Below are positions 25,746 through 38,900 of a stretch of DNA of 64,000 bases, piece after piece (the stretch's first letter is position 1; the number at the start of each line of letters is the position of its first letter). This DNA comes from Caprimulgus europaeus. Taxonomy: Eukaryota; Chordata; Aves; Caprimulgiformes; Caprimulgidae. The notes under the pieces were generated by a model. That model was not told where the DNA came from and did not search any database. It worked only from the letters and a program-made list of their open reading frames with translations. Where the stretch lies: assembly GCA_907165065.1 (NCBI GenBank), contig OU015524.1, positions 38,817,295 through 38,881,294 on the forward strand. The letters run 5' to 3'. Position numbers and translations under genes: made by a program.

Positions 25746-27910
25746 CTTCCTTTACTGCAAGAATTAATGAGGACTGCAGCCAAATGTCACCATGTCTTTT
25801 CTCTCACCCACTGTATCACTCTTTTTCTAGATTTGCTACCTTTTTATGTGACACTGAAAAAAAAAAGGCGGGGGGTGAGGTATTAGCTATTATATTTTTA
25901 CTGATGTGCCGCAGTTTCTGGAAGCTCTATTTGTGTGTTGTGTATTCTACATTCTGCACCACTAGAATAATGATTTCTGACTGAGTGTGTAGCCAAGGGC
26001 CTGTCCTAATTTGCATTGTTAAAATTTTAACTAATACAATAATATCCCTGCAGGTCATTTGCAACCTGCGTAATCTATTTGCTGAAGGAATGTCATGTAA
26101 ATTAGAATTGTGAGTAGATGATTGTAAATGATTAAGTTAGCATGTCTTAAGAAGTTACCACCCTTGAGCTGAGATGCAGTAACTGATTGTTGCATGCTTC
26201 TATTTAATGACAGGTAAACTCTGAGTAATTTAATGCTAATTTAAGTCACTATGCAGTTCATGATTGTCTGACCATACCCTACAATCTGTTATTTTAAATA
26301 CCTATGTAATTTTATTTTTTCACAATGACGTCTGAAATTGCTTACAAGATATCTAAAACTCAGATTCATCTGGCAATGTTATTACAAGGTCACACATTTG
26401 TCACTTAGATGTTTCAGTGAATTTTGTTCAGGGATGTGTTTATGGCACAGGAGGCTGCTGCTGGTTTTAGATTCTGTTTTCAATGCAGGTGCATGGCAGC
26501 ACACCAGCTAGCCTGGTTGCTCTGGCATGAGCTTTGAACACTCTGTCCTTGGGGATCCTGATGGATCCTTCGCTGTTATAAATTGTAACAGTACTGTGTG
26601 AAATCAGCTTGAACTGTGCTGATAAGCATAGCCGAGAAACAAACTCAGAAGTTGGATAGGCCCAATAGCTACAAGTATGGGTACACTAGTGCAGGAGTCT
26701 TCTGCTCATTAGTGAAACTGAGAAATCAGATTAGTCCAGTAGTATGATATGCAGTCCCTTTAGCAACACTGCTAGAAACATTTATTGTAGTTTTATGATA
26801 ATGCCTTTATTCTATGATGTCGGATGTGCTTTGTAGTGATATAACTGTTTGAGCTCCAAGTGCCTGAGTCATGTCAATTTAGAATGAGACTTCATTCTAA
26901 AAATTTCTTTATAAATAGGAAATTTCTGTAAAGAAATTCAGAAAACTCCCTAAACTTAGTATAGGTTATTGCTCAAGTTAAATGTGCTCCCCAGTATCAA
27001 AACAGTTGTTTGAGACTGGCATTTCTGTAAAATACTTGGATTATGCAACATGGCATTTTCTGACAAATCATCAGTTAAATCTACTTTACAGATTATCCTT
27101 AAAATTTTCAATATCAAAACCATTTTCTCCTTCCCATTCCTCTCTGATTTGTCACAGCTGCTTTTGGTTATAATCTCCAGAACAGATATTGTCTTGGTAA
27201 AACATATGGTCGGACACCCTGTGCCATCTAACTTGAACAACTATACTTTTGTTAAAATCTTGCTTGAGAATGAAGTTTCTGGTCTGCTAATGTAATTGCC
27301 TTTGCACTCATTGAAATTCATGGCATCTATGGAGTTGTTTTCAACTGTCTTGCATGAAGACCAAGGGAAAGTTCCTGAAAGCAGCATGAGTCATGCAAGA
27401 ATTTGTGGTTTCTTTTACTTGGTGTTGTTATGGAGACTTATGGACCTTACCTAGAAAGGAAGACTCATATTGCTGGTGTGACTATGGTTTGTGTGAAGCA
27501 CAATGCAACATGACTTATTTTCCCGAAAAAGCCTTGTACTTTTGGCATTATTCACAGAGGGCTATATAGCATGGTTTGACAGCAGTATGCAGACCTGTAA
27601 AAGCATCTATGAATGTTTCAGAGCACCAGAAATTTATTGAAATAATTTTGAGGTATGATGGATAAATCATCTGAAACCAAAATAGACCATGTATTTTTCT
27701 CATGATTTTTAAAAATTTGCATATGGATTTGAATTAAGAATCAAAGGATAGCAGATGCCCTACAGCAAATGGATGAGGTGGGCTGCACCACCTCTCTGTG
27801 CTAGTTTGATTGCTCTTATCCCCAATTCTGCAGGAATTTCCCTTCCTGATTAATGACTGAGCTTTTAAAGGTGCTCTAGTGCTTTACAGGTTTTAACTGC
27901 TGAGGAGGTT
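25746..27910. other. SMYD3 intron, no recognisable feature
   Basis: AT-rich intron. The part at 26080-26340 is rich in ATTA/TAAT motifs and could be conserved non-coding sequence, but nothing in the single sequence proves that. Open frames at 26956-27295 on both strands are not recognised. Confidence 0.5.
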
Positions 27911-28110
27911 TCATAGAATCATAGAATCATAGAATGGTTTGGGCTGGAAGGGACCTTAAAGATCATCTAGCTCCAATCCCCCTGCCAAGAGCAGGGACAC
28001 CTTTCCATAAGACCAGGTTGCTCAAAGCCTCATCCAACCTGTCCTTGAACACTTCCAGGGAGGGGGCATCCACAACTTCCTTGGGCAACCTGTTCCAGGG
28101 TCTCACCACT
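27911..28110 (-). mobile_element. CR1 LINE 3' fragment
   Basis: Starts on the plus strand with three GAATCATA-type units (TCATAGAATCATAGAATCAT), then GGTTTGGGCTGGAAGGGACC and CCCCCTGCCAAGAGCAGGGA. It ends soon after CCTGTTCCAGGGTCTCACCA. It is a 5'-truncated CR1 of the group seen also at 30300 and 34733, antisense to SMYD3. The C-T-rich stretch beyond about 28110 no longer follows CR1. Confidence 0.93.
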
Positions 28111-30299
28111 TCTTTTCCCCTCTTTGTGTTGCTCACTTTCTTGTTTTCTATATGATGAGTTCACTCTATAGTTTGCAGTTAACAGGCAGGCATGCAGTAA
28201 CATGCATAAATGAAGAAAGGCAAATGCAGACTAAAAATGTGCCAGAGAAGTGTGTTGGAGCTACCATCCAATTTCACAGCATCATGCAGGCAAGACAAAA
28301 GACATGAAATAAGAAATGGCCCCTTAACTGGCATAGCATGACCAACACTGTGCCTGCAGCTGTACTGCTGTGTGGCACCATCGATGTGTACCACGGGGAA
28401 GTGTAAAGCCAGGAACCCCAATTCAGTTGCGGATTTTATGCTTTTGTTATTTTCCAAAGAACATTGAGTTTGTTTTTCTTTTTAAATGTAAACCTTTTGG
28501 ATACAGTCAAAGACTCTAAACAAAATTCTTTTGTATACTAAACTGCTGCTGATGTGCTCTGTGGCCTTGGTGTTGCATTCAAACTCTTTATGATTCAGTT
28601 CTGCATTTCCATTCTTCATAGGTCTGTTACAATGCTTAACTAATTAATGTCTGCACACTCTTTGATGTCCTTGAGCAAATAGAATATAAAGCTACAGATA
28701 TAGAGGCAAATAATAGTATTTCAGGGCTGCTGAACTCTGGTTTCAATTTGTAGTCACTAAACTGAATTGCCAAAGTGAGAAGCTGCAATGAGGAAAGGAT
28801 CTCCACAAGCGTTACCCTTTTTTCCTCCCTACAGATGAAATGCTCCGTTGTTTTACTTCCTGAGTTTGAAGCGTTACTATTTTTTTATCACAGTTCTTTT
28901 CAGAAATTATTTAAGGAGGTTTTTTTCCAATATCAGATGATAATGGGAGAAAAAAAGAAGAATTTATCCCCCAAATCATAATTCTCAGGATGGTCTGGGT
29001 GACAATTTGTGTGGAATAAAAAATGAAGAATTAATATTTTCCAAGATTCATTGTTCCATTAATTGCTACTATTCTAGGACAGGGCTTTTTTCAGTTTGTT
29101 TTTGGGATTGTGATTTACATTTAGCTTTTATGCTGCAATGCAACCACAATATTAAGCTACAGTATTTTCAGTTTTTAAGTCAGCCAATGTGTCTGCAGTC
29201 TCAGTGACTGCCGCGATTTTTGTATTTGAGAGTGAATTTTTGCCACCTAGTTCATGATTGGTTCATTGAGTGAAAAAATAGCAACAACAAGAAAGAAATA
29301 TTTGATCTGATTTTGAATGCATTTTGAGAGATTTATAATCTACATTCAGGGATTCTGAAAGTAAAAACAGAAATGGCTTTTGGAGGTAAATGATTTGTTG
29401 AAAATTATTTACTCAACTCTAATTAGGATAAAATCTTTTACTCATGGAAAGGAGGGGAATGCACAGGCTCAGATGTTTATTCGTTTAAATTGTTTGTGAA
29501 TAATTTTGAAACTGATAATACCCAAGTTCAATTATTGTGTAGTTAGTTACTATGGATACTCAGTTTTCAAAATGTGTGGCTTTATGGCTACATTTCTGAC
29601 AAAGATCTTATTGTTAAATAATGTCTTTTTTTAAACAAACACATGAAGTGGCATGAGGGTATGTTCATAGTCATATACACAGATATGGCAGAGCAACGTC
29701 TGAGTAAATATCAGTGAGCTTTATTTTGCAATCATCTCTTTGTATGTCTCAGAGCAGATTTGTCAGATTTTTAGAAATAGGGATTTTTTAATAATTACTT
29801 TTATATAGCAGTTCCATCCTTATTTTTGTTTTGACAAAAACATCCCTGCTTCTGTCTCCCCACATGCCAGTACTAATGCAGCTCTCCTGATGCCTCGTCG
29901 GCTTTCCTGTCCATTGCTGCTTTTGCCCGGTCTCACGGAAGTATTGTGGTACAAAGAGATCAGACTTTAGCTGTCAAGACTGAGTGTTCTATGCTTGCTT
30001 TCACACTTTCTCACTGCATTCAGTTCATTAAATATTATCAAGTATTACTCAGTGACATGTTTATCAATGAGCAATGTGTAAAAAAGCCACTCCACACAGT
30101 TGTTATTGTTGTGTTCCCATCTCAGACACAGGGCTTGGGACTGTCGCTGGCTCTTCGGCATTGGGAATCTTCCCAATGGTGAAACTCTGCATGAAAATCA
30201 TGCTTCTATTCAATAAAATATAAGTTTAAAGTTAAAATTAACTTTTTTACAGTAGTCACATTGCAGAGTCTTTAGACACATCAAGATACAACTAGTTAC
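28111..30299. other. SMYD3 intron, no recognisable feature
   Basis: AT-rich intron without identifiable repeat, exon or RNA gene. Open frames are under 95 codons and unrecognised. Confidence 0.55.
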
Positions 30300-30639
30300 C
30301 ATAGAATCATAGAATGGTATAGATTGGAAGGCACCTTAAAGATCATATAGTTCCAACCCCCCTGCCATGAGCAGGGACACCTTCTACTAGATCAGGTTGC
30401 TCAAAGCCTCATCCAGCCTGGCCTTAAACACTTCCAGGGAGGGCACATCCACAACTTCTCTGGGCAACCTGTTCCAGTATCTCACCACCCTCACAGTAAA
30501 GAATTTCTTCCTAATATCTCATCTAAAACTACCCCCTTCCAGTTTATAGCCATTAACCCTTGTTCTATCACTAACTGCCCTTGTAAAAAGTCCCTTGACA
30601 GCCTCCCTGCAGGCCTTCTTCAGGTATTGGAAGACTGCT
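30300..30639 (-). mobile_element. CR1 LINE 3' fragment
   Basis: The plus strand shows CATAGAATCATAGAATGG, GGCACCTTAAAGATCATATA, CCCCCTGCCATGAGCAGGGA and CTCACCACCCTCACAGTAAA, ending near CTTCAGGTATTGGAAGACTG. This is about 340 bases of the CR1 3' end, 5'-truncated. It is closely related to the element at 27911-28110 and to the 3' part of 34733-35993. Confidence 0.94.
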
Positions 30640-33600
30640 AATTAAAACTAGAATAGCTATATATAGTTATAACTAATTGTAACTAAATCGCAATACTCAA
30701 ATGAATGGATGAACCATTCATGGGGTGTGGATTGCAGGGTGGTTTACTGAAGCAGATAAGAAATGGCAGCAGTAACTTGTGAGCCACCCTTTTGAGGTTA
30801 GTGGGAAAGCTCAGTTGAAAACAAAACTTCTCTGTAAGTACTTGCATAAGCAGGGCCTCTTTTTCAAACAAGAGCAAAAAGAGATTTATTTCTCCATCTT
30901 CAAATGTCTGACTAGTTTGTACAAAGTTAGTGACAATCTTAAACAAACTTTACACTCGTAAAACAGCAGATGAGAATCATTATTCATTCATGGTATCAGT
31001 ATTTGTTCATTCAGTCATTACTACAGTATGAGAGCTGAAGATGCAGCCTCCATCTGTAGGTGCTGACCGGGTGAGAAGGTGTCAGTGGATGGACCCCAGT
31101 ATTTATACAGCCACCTTTTCAAGGCAAGATGTATGATTTATATAGCCTCAATTGTCTTGCAGATAAAGGTGTCCTTAGTTTTGGTGAATTGGTGAGTGTG
31201 GTTTGGAGTCAAGGACCGTGAGATCCACAGGCAGGTGAAGCTTCAGCTTCACGGGGCTGAATTCAGCCCTGCATTTGCATGCAGAGGCAAAAGTCCTGGC
31301 TGTCAATTGCTGCACTGGCACCTTTGAGAGCATGCCAGCAGGCGCTTTCAGGCAAGTACTGTGTCAGAGCTGGATTGCTGCTGAGTGAATTAAGCTGTGC
31401 AATAATTTTTAAAACAAAACTCTGTCTTTTCCAGTATTCCACTGAGGCCTGCATATTTTAACACCTTTAAGCAACAGGCAGTGGAAATTAAGCACCACTG
31501 GCCTTTACTGGTATTTTTCTAGGTCGTCTCCTCCATAGTATTCCACAACCAGATTGTTAATAAATGCTCATTAAGAAGCAAGTTACCTGTTGGAACTTTA
31601 GTGGGGTTTTGGGGAGTTATGTTTTGTTTTGTTTTGTTTTTTAATGCATTATCTCCTGCAGTTTTGGCTTCTATTTTATTTCTCTTTACTTAATTCAGTC
31701 GTTTTATATTTTTGTGACTTTTCCTTCTCCTGGTTCTTATCTTCTTTGTTAAAAATCATGTACACGTAACTGGACATTACAATGTAGTTGGGAGAATGTA
31801 GTAATGTAGTAGCAATGTAGTTTGGAGAAACATTTAGAAGTCCAAATCTTGTCCTAAGGGATAATTTTCATGTGTTTTTAATAGCTTACAGAAACTGAAT
31901 TATTTATTTAAATGATCCACCAAGTGTCAATAACTCAATAGGCTGTTTGATGCGGTGCTATCACAGAAAGTATAAAATGTCAAGAATGTATTAACAATTA
32001 AGTTTGTACTTCATTCATGGCTAGAAAGAGCCTCATGAGAGCTAGCAATGAAACTTTACATAGACAGATTTTGTAATTTTTGTTTTAAATTCTTATTGGA
32101 TCATGAATGGATCCTTAAGTTGAAAAGTCTTGGTTTTTAGACATAACTTTATAGTTTTGCTTCATTCTGTTAATGAAAATAAAAAAATTTAAAGGTAAAA
32201 TTTTCATAGGCAGTCAAATCAAATGAAAGACAAGTCCTAGATGAAAGGCAATGTCCTCCTAAATAAGAAGTGCTTAAATAATTATAGCCAGGATATTGAA
32301 TTTTAAAGGACTTAATTCATCAAGGAAGAATCTATTTTGGTGTGTAGTTTTTTGGCATTATGCTGTGGTAAAAACAGTATGAAAATAAGGAGGAGTGTCA
32401 GTGTCAAAATACAAACTGTAAGGAGATATGCAACAGATTTGAATAACCTCATGCCTTGTGGGTCATGTTTTTTATTCAGTTTTGCACTTTCTTTAGTTCT
32501 GTAATGTTTTTAAGAGAACTTCAAGGTATAAACTCAGAGTTTTCATTGGAGGTGGAGGTGAGGAATTTGTTAGGATCCACTAGTATTGTTGTGACTAAAA
32601 ATTAGTATATTCTTTCCTGTCAACCTGGGTTTTATCAGGTGTAATAGAAATGCCAGGTGCTCCTTGTTGCTTGCTGAAGTCACTGTTTATCTAGCTGGTT
32701 TGCTTGTCTTGGGTATATGTAAAGATCTGGTTTGCACAAAATGAAAAAAACTTGAAGTAAGGGATGTGAAAACTGTGGATAAATATTTAGTGAGAAAAAA
32801 ATAGCATGAAGCACTAGGAAAGTGTTGTGAATCAAAAGAGTATTTTGTAAATCTGTAGTTAGTTTTGTAGAACCAGCACATCCATCTCAGCCATGAAATA
32901 GACTATTTCTTGCTTGAAATATATAACACCATTGTAATTTTCTCAGACTGTAGTGAACTTTGAAATGTAGCGACTCTGAAATGTAGAGATTGTATCTGCT
33001 CTTTAAGTTTCTGAAAATATGAATTGGCTTAAGAATTGTAAGATAAAGAAAATGAAACTAGTATTCATCAGCTTTCTAGTATATACTAGTGTTATATATT
33101 TTCCTGGCCTGAGTATATGAGGGAAGATGATACAACTTTTCTTACAAAGAAATCTTGATACTTGTTGGTAGGCAAAAGTGTCATTTTCTCATGAAAGAAT
33201 ACTGGGTTATGGCAGTCACTTTGTAAATGGCAGTATATCATTTGAATGCTGGGAAAACACATACATTTTTGATAAATGCAAAGTTTCAGTGCCTGTCAAG
33301 CTATCTCAAGCTAGGAAAAAAAAAAGAGAGAGAGAAAGAAAATGGCATTTTATTTTTTAAAATGTTTGCTCAGCTTTCAAGTTTGACTAGACAAGCTATT
33401 TAATGATACCACATCTACTATCTATTTGTTTTAAAAATTTCTGTATCTTTATTTTAGTATTTGACGTGAACTTGAGGCATTTATGGTGAAGACCTTGGGT
33501 TAAAGAATTAAGCAACGCAAAGTCTGCAGGTGTTTAATGACAAGGATTTGTTTTGTCTGAAATGTACAGAATTTTAACCACCTGGTGTTGGATCACCCAA

Positions 33601-33669
33601 TTTAAATGCTCAAAGAAATTTTAATTTTAGTTCAGCTAGTGAACTTTCTTCCTTCCTAATTGTTGTTTT
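30640..33669. other. SMYD3 intron, simple repeats only
   Basis: AT-rich intron. A (GTTTT)4 tract lies at 31621-31642 and an A-rich/GAGA tract at about 33317-33344. No exon, RNA gene or repeat family was recognised. Confidence 0.55.
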
Positions 33670-33732
33670 GTGTAACTCATCTGATGCCACTGAAGTCAGT
33701 GACAATTTACATTAGTATAAGTGCAAATTTTG
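33670..33732. repeat. Decayed palindromic MITE-like fragment, copy 3
   Basis: Reads GTGTAACTCATCTGATGCCA, CTGAAGTCAGTGACAATTTA, then CATTAGTATAAGTGCAAATTTTG. The TGAAGTCAGTG centre and the terminal CAAATTTTG are those expected from the element seen at 7556 and 21390. Heavily diverged. Confidence 0.45.
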
Positions 33733-34732
33733 TGCTCTTATTTGTCTTAAAACCTCAAAAAAAACCACATGGAATCTAAACAAGGACAAACGAACAAGGA
33801 GTGGATCATTTTGTTTCAAGCTTATTTTGTGCTTATTTGTATAAACGTATATCCTTTATCAATTAATACTTTCTAAAATCACGTTTCTGAGAAGTTGTCA
33901 GATTTTGTTCTTGGCTGTTAGATTTAGTTAATCTCTTAGAGGTGGGGAAAGTCCTGTTCATTACGGAAATGCTCTTAGAAGGTTTATGTGCTGGTGAGTA
34001 TGTGGAAGGACAAAGGGGAAGGAGTGAGGAGAAAATTCTTTCACTAATGCAAGTATTTCCTGTAGGCAGCGATTACATACAGGTCTGTGAACTTCAGTTA
34101 GCTACCCACAAGCATTTGAACTGTGAGCTCAACTTAGTGTTTGTCTAACTTTCCTTTGTGTCTGTATTTCCAAGATATCTGGTAGGGACTTTTCAAAATT
34201 AAATACTTTTTTTTTTTTTTCTTTATGAGTGAAAGGTTAAATAATGCAATTATTTGACCATTTTCTCACCAATTTACAGTCTGTATACCATAAGAGAGTT
34301 CATTATGTAGGAAGCATACATAGAAGTTTGACTTTTTCCTGACTTTTTTCTGCAAAGTATGATTTTAGCTGTGCTATTAAAAGCTTCTCTATATGTAGCT
34401 ATTTTGCATTTCTTTTTTTCAACTCTTAGTTTGATATCACATTAACTAGGAATTTTATGTTTGAACTTAATTTATGAGCTTATTTTGGAGTAAATCATTA
34501 TATTTTCTTTACTCTGTGGCTCTTACTCAAATGAAAGTGTAGCTTAACGCTACCTTCAAGTATTGTGCATTTTTTCCTAACTAGTAATAGCATATAATAA
34601 CAATACAGAAAATCTGTGTAATGGCTACTCCTTATCTGGTACAATAAATGAAAATGAGATTTCAAAGAAAAATCTGTTCTATTCAGTTGTAGGTAGAACA
34701 GTATACAGAACAGTATAGTGGAAGTATATATG
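33733..34732. other. SMYD3 intron, no recognisable feature
   Basis: AT-rich intron with a T run near 34208-34221. Nothing else recognised. Confidence 0.55.
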
Positions 34733-35993
34733 GCTTCACCAAGGGCAAATTGTGCCTGACCAATCTGGTGGCCTTTTATGATGGGGTTACAACATTGGTA
34801 GACAAGGCCAAAGCAACTGATGTCATCTACCTGGACTTGTGCAAGGTGTTTGACACTGTCCCACATGGCATTATCTCCAAATTGGAAACATGTGGGTTTG
34901 ATGGATGGACCACTCAGTGGATAAGGAACTGGCTGGATGGTCGCACTCAAAGAGTTGTGGTCAACAGCTCAAAATCTGAGTGGAAACCGGTGACAGGTGG
35001 TGTCCCTCAAGGTTCAGTATTGGGACCGAACCTTGGTCCTCTTTAACATCCTTCTCAGTGACATGGACAGGGGGATTGAGTGCACCCTCAGCAAGTTTGC
35101 CAATGACACCAAGCTGAGTGGTGCAGTTGACACACTGGAGGGACGGGATGCCATCCAGAGGGACTTTGACAGGCTTGAGAGGTGGGCCTGTGCCAACCTC
35201 ATGAAGTTCAACAAGGCCAAATGCAAAGTCCTGCATCTGGGTCGGGGCAACCCGAAGCACAAGTACAGGCTGGGCAATGAGTGGCTTGAGGCCAGCTCTG
35301 AAGAGGACTTGGGAGTGGTGGTGGACAAGAAGCTCAACATGAGCCGCCAATGTGCGCTTGCAGCCCAGAAGGCCAGCCGTATCATGGGCTGCAGCAAGAG
35401 AAGCGTGGCCAGCAGGTCGAGGGAGGTGATTCTCCCCCTCTACTCCGCTCTCATGAGGCCCCACCCGGAGTACTGCGTCCAGTTCTGGAACCCCCAGCAC
35501 AAGAGAGACATCGACCAGTTGGAACGACTCCAGAGGAGGACCACGAGGATGATCCAAGGGCTGGAGCATCTCTCCTATGAGGACAGGCTGAGAGAGCTGG
35601 GGCTGTTCAGCCTGGAGAAGAGACGGCTCCGGGGAGATCTTATAGCGGCCTTCCAGTACCTGAAGGGGCCTACAGGAAAGCTGGGGAGGGACTTTTCACA
35701 AGGGCAGTTAATGACAGGACAAGGGAGAATGGCTTTAAGCTGAAAGAGGGTAGGTTTAGATTGGATATTAGAAAGAAATTCTTCACTGTGAGGGTGGTGA
35801 GACACTGGAACAGGTTGCCCAAGGAAGTTGTGGATGCCCCCCTGGAAGAGTTCAAGGCCAGGTTGGATGAGGCTTTGAGCAACCTATACTAGTGGAAAGG
35901 TGTCCCTGCTCATGGCAGGGGGGTTGGTGCTAGATGATCTTTAAGGTCCCTTCCAGCCCAAACCATTCTATGATTCTATGATTCTATGATTCT
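34733..35993 (+). mobile_element. CR1 LINE, 5'-truncated copy with part of ORF2 and 3' end
   Basis: About 1.26 kb in the same direction as SMYD3, the longest CR1 in the window. It runs from GGCTTCACCAAGGGCAAATT, through the reverse transcriptase region, to the 3' end AAGGTCCCTTCCAGCCCAAA with a (ATTCTATG)n-type tail ending at about 35993. The endonuclease and the first part of the reverse transcriptase are missing, as is usual for target-primed insertions that stop early. Two frameshifts and a changed catalytic residue (see the pseudogene entry) mark it as dead. Confidence 0.96.
34750..35892 (+). pseudogene. CR1 ORF2 remnant (reverse transcriptase C-terminal part), frameshifted
   Basis: Remnant of a CR1 reverse transcriptase. 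The first segment (34750 to about 35030) has [13 protein letters not shown] (motif A, Asp kept) and [11 protein letters not shown] (motif B). About seven extra bases near 35031-35037 (AACCTTG between GGACCG and GTCCTC) shift the frame by one. The second segment, to about 35690, holds [10 protein letters not shown] and [20 protein letters not shown], and continues to [20 protein letters not shown]. Motif C is normally FADD. Here the first Asp codon is AAT (35102-35104), giving FAND. A second shift at about 35690-35710 returns to the first frame, in which [14 protein letters not shown] to ALSNLY ends at TAG 35890-35892. It lacks a start and the N-terminal endonuclease, so it cannot encode an active enzyme. 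No role in SMYD3 is implied. Confidence 0.93.
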
Positions 35994-38900
35994 TAATTAT
36001 TATATGTTCTGTTGAAGTAATGGCACTTCTGCTAAGGAATCCTGATGGATAGGGTGGTGTCCTTCCCTCTGTTAATTTCTGGGGTACAGGCATTGTGGGT
36101 GCCATAAGCCTTGTTCCCATATAACCACCCAAAATATATCCATGGTTCCCTCTCTTGGAGAAACAAAAGAGTTATTTTCTACTAGTACTTTAAAAAGTCA
36201 TGAAGGAGTCCAAACAAAATGTGAAAGGGAGGTTTCTATTACTCTGTACCAACTACCCAGGCATCTATGAATTGAGCAGGTTATGGCATCCAGAGCCTCT
36301 TCAAGTAAAGTCTCCCACCCTGGCCTACCCATGAGAAATGCAGCTCTGAGATGCATTTTTTTCTCCTGACTTAACTCCCTGTCACTTCCCAATATGGTCA
36401 AATATAGCACACAATGCTAGCAAACTGTCTTTGGTATTGTTAGATGCCATTGACTGACTGTGGTTTATCATCAATAGGATTGTCCAAGAATGTTGGACTA
36501 TTGTTATGGGAATCAGAAAATGAGTGGCATCAGCATGAAAACTAAGCCTCACAGTAACTAGAAGCGTATGTAGTCTGTTGAGACTAAACGTGTTCAATGT
36601 TATGGAATTCTGAAAATTAAATTATTTCAACTGTTTCCTGGTCAGAGCAATGTTTGAAATAGCCAAAAAAATATAAAAATAGGGAAAAAAAAATGCTGGG
36701 TGGAAAACCTTTGGGACTTGATTTTTTCAGAAATATTAAGAATACACACATCCTATGAAAATACAAAACCTCCTTGAATATCGAGTACTTGAGTTATACA
36801 GGCCTTAAAATTACTACTTTAGCTTTAATTTGTTCTATGCATCACATCACATCCTTACCTTAAAATGTAATACTGTTCTATTTTGTCCTGAAAAGGAAAT
36901 GGGGTTTGACTTATATTTTCTGCTGTATTGTATCCTGCTATTTTCTGATACGGTCATATTCACCTTTCTGCGCCAGCGCATACGCTCACAGTGCAATCAG
37001 TTTTTGCTTTCAGTCAGAAAGGGGTCTAGAACTGTGGGCTGCATTTAACAATCTCTTCAGCACCTTTAATAGGTAGTTTCCCTTTTTTTTCTCTAAAGAC
37101 CTCTCATTAAGGCAGTCAACTGGGTATTTGAGTGTTTCAGTATTAAATACACAGAGGTCTTTTGGTTTAACAGTTTACTTTGTCCTGTTAAAACTTCTAA
37201 TTGCCACCTGGACTTAATATATTTGATGAATATCAGCTGGTGCTCCGCTCCTTTTTACTGGCCACAGGCAGCTCTAGCCTGTCCTGTGCATAACACCTCC
37301 TATGGTACAGTAGCATCAGTTGTTTCATCTGACAACACAGTTCATACGCTGTCTGTGGAAGGCAGGAGTAGAGTGAGTTCAAAAGCATTTTTCAGGCGTA
37401 TGCTAATCAAGTGCTAAGAAACTTTAAAAAAGCAGTATTTTATTTATTAAATTCTACATTGGCATTTTGTGAACAGCTTATATAATTTTCAAATTATACT
37501 TTTGTATGTAATTTAAGCGGCCTGTTCTCAGCAGATGTTTGATTTGCCAGCTATCTGGAAGACCATAGGGCATGTTTCCTATTGCCTTCCTTACTGATTT
37601 CTAAAGGCCTTTAATGGGGAGAAAGGTGTTTAGACCACTGACAGTGGTGGATTTACAAAAGTGTATGTCACTGATTTTTAGAAGTAGTAATGTCACTCAG
37701 TTTGAATGATAGGAATAAGTTAGAATATAAACTGTATCTAAATAACTTAAATAGTTTTAGAAATATTTTTTGTGCCTTATTCACATCTATAAAACTGTAT
37801 GTCTAAAGAAAAGTAGTAGTAGTTTATCTATAGGGAAAGGAAATAAGAGAAATGGGAGGCATTGGCAGTGATATCAGTGATATTCTTTTGGGATTCAATG
37901 TGCAGACATTAGAAAAGCCTGAGATTTTGTCTGGTTAATACAAAACAAAGCAGGTTGTAGTTAGCCTCGCTTTGCAATGGATACATACAGGTTTACAGTG
38001 TCGTATGGTGGCATGAGTGGTTTCTGTGTATTTTTTTCACCATACTAAGAAGAAAAAGGTCTTAAGTTCAGTTCTAAAACTCCCCAGTCACCTCTGTTTT
38101 ATGTAAAAATACTCATTTTATGCCATCACATTTTTTTCTAGTGGAAACAATTTTTAAAAAATGCTATGAAAAAGTTTTTCCCAGATTTGTAAGTTCCCCT
38201 CACCTTTTTTTTTTCCCCCCCCACTAGTAAAAAATATATTTTTGGGTAATAGTTAAAGAGTGAAAAAGAGAAAAGAGATGCAAAAATTCAATAAGCCCAA
38301 CAGACCTAATCCAAAGACTTATGGTCAATGAATTTCAAGAGGTAAATACACTTGAAAGCCTGGCTTAATAAGCACCTCCAGGAGGAATGACAATTATATT
38401 GCAACTGCAAGAATAAAGTCGGCAACCCCTGAGACATTTAGGCTAGGTTTTGTCTCACTGAACTTAGTCTGCCTAGCAGTTATGAGTCTGGTATGAGGAA
38501 ATCATCTGGGTAATGGAAGGAGATGACAGATAGTAATTTATTCCATCTGTATTATTAACTGAAGTTATACAAGATTAATGAAGTCATGTTTTGGTTTTGC
38601 CTATGTTTTGCCTATGTAATTTTCACACCAGCAACCATAGCTGAATCTCAACCTAATTTTTCATATGAAGTCCAACATTTATTTTTTTTCATATATTATT
38701 GCAAAGCAGATAAACAACTATATGTAACAAAATAGGCAAGACAAAGTCAGTTAACCACTCCTGGCTGCCCATGAAGTTTGATCTTATTCAATAAACAAGC
38801 AGTTTATTTTCAATAGGCGGGCATGCAGTGGCTGTTGAAATCCAGTTAATAACCTTGTCCCATTTCACAGAAGAGGAATTACCAGAAGGAAAATGAGGAT

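Noticed and set aside
34498-35569. Long minus-strand open frames (150 and 202 codons)
   Set aside because: The second lies opposite the CR1 reverse transcriptase and is a shadow of it; the first runs from intron into the element. Neither resembles a known protein.
34750-35743. A reverse transcriptase gene acting as a host or defence gene
   Set aside because: The sequence is a truncated, frameshifted CR1 with its normal 3' end and tail and an altered catalytic motif.
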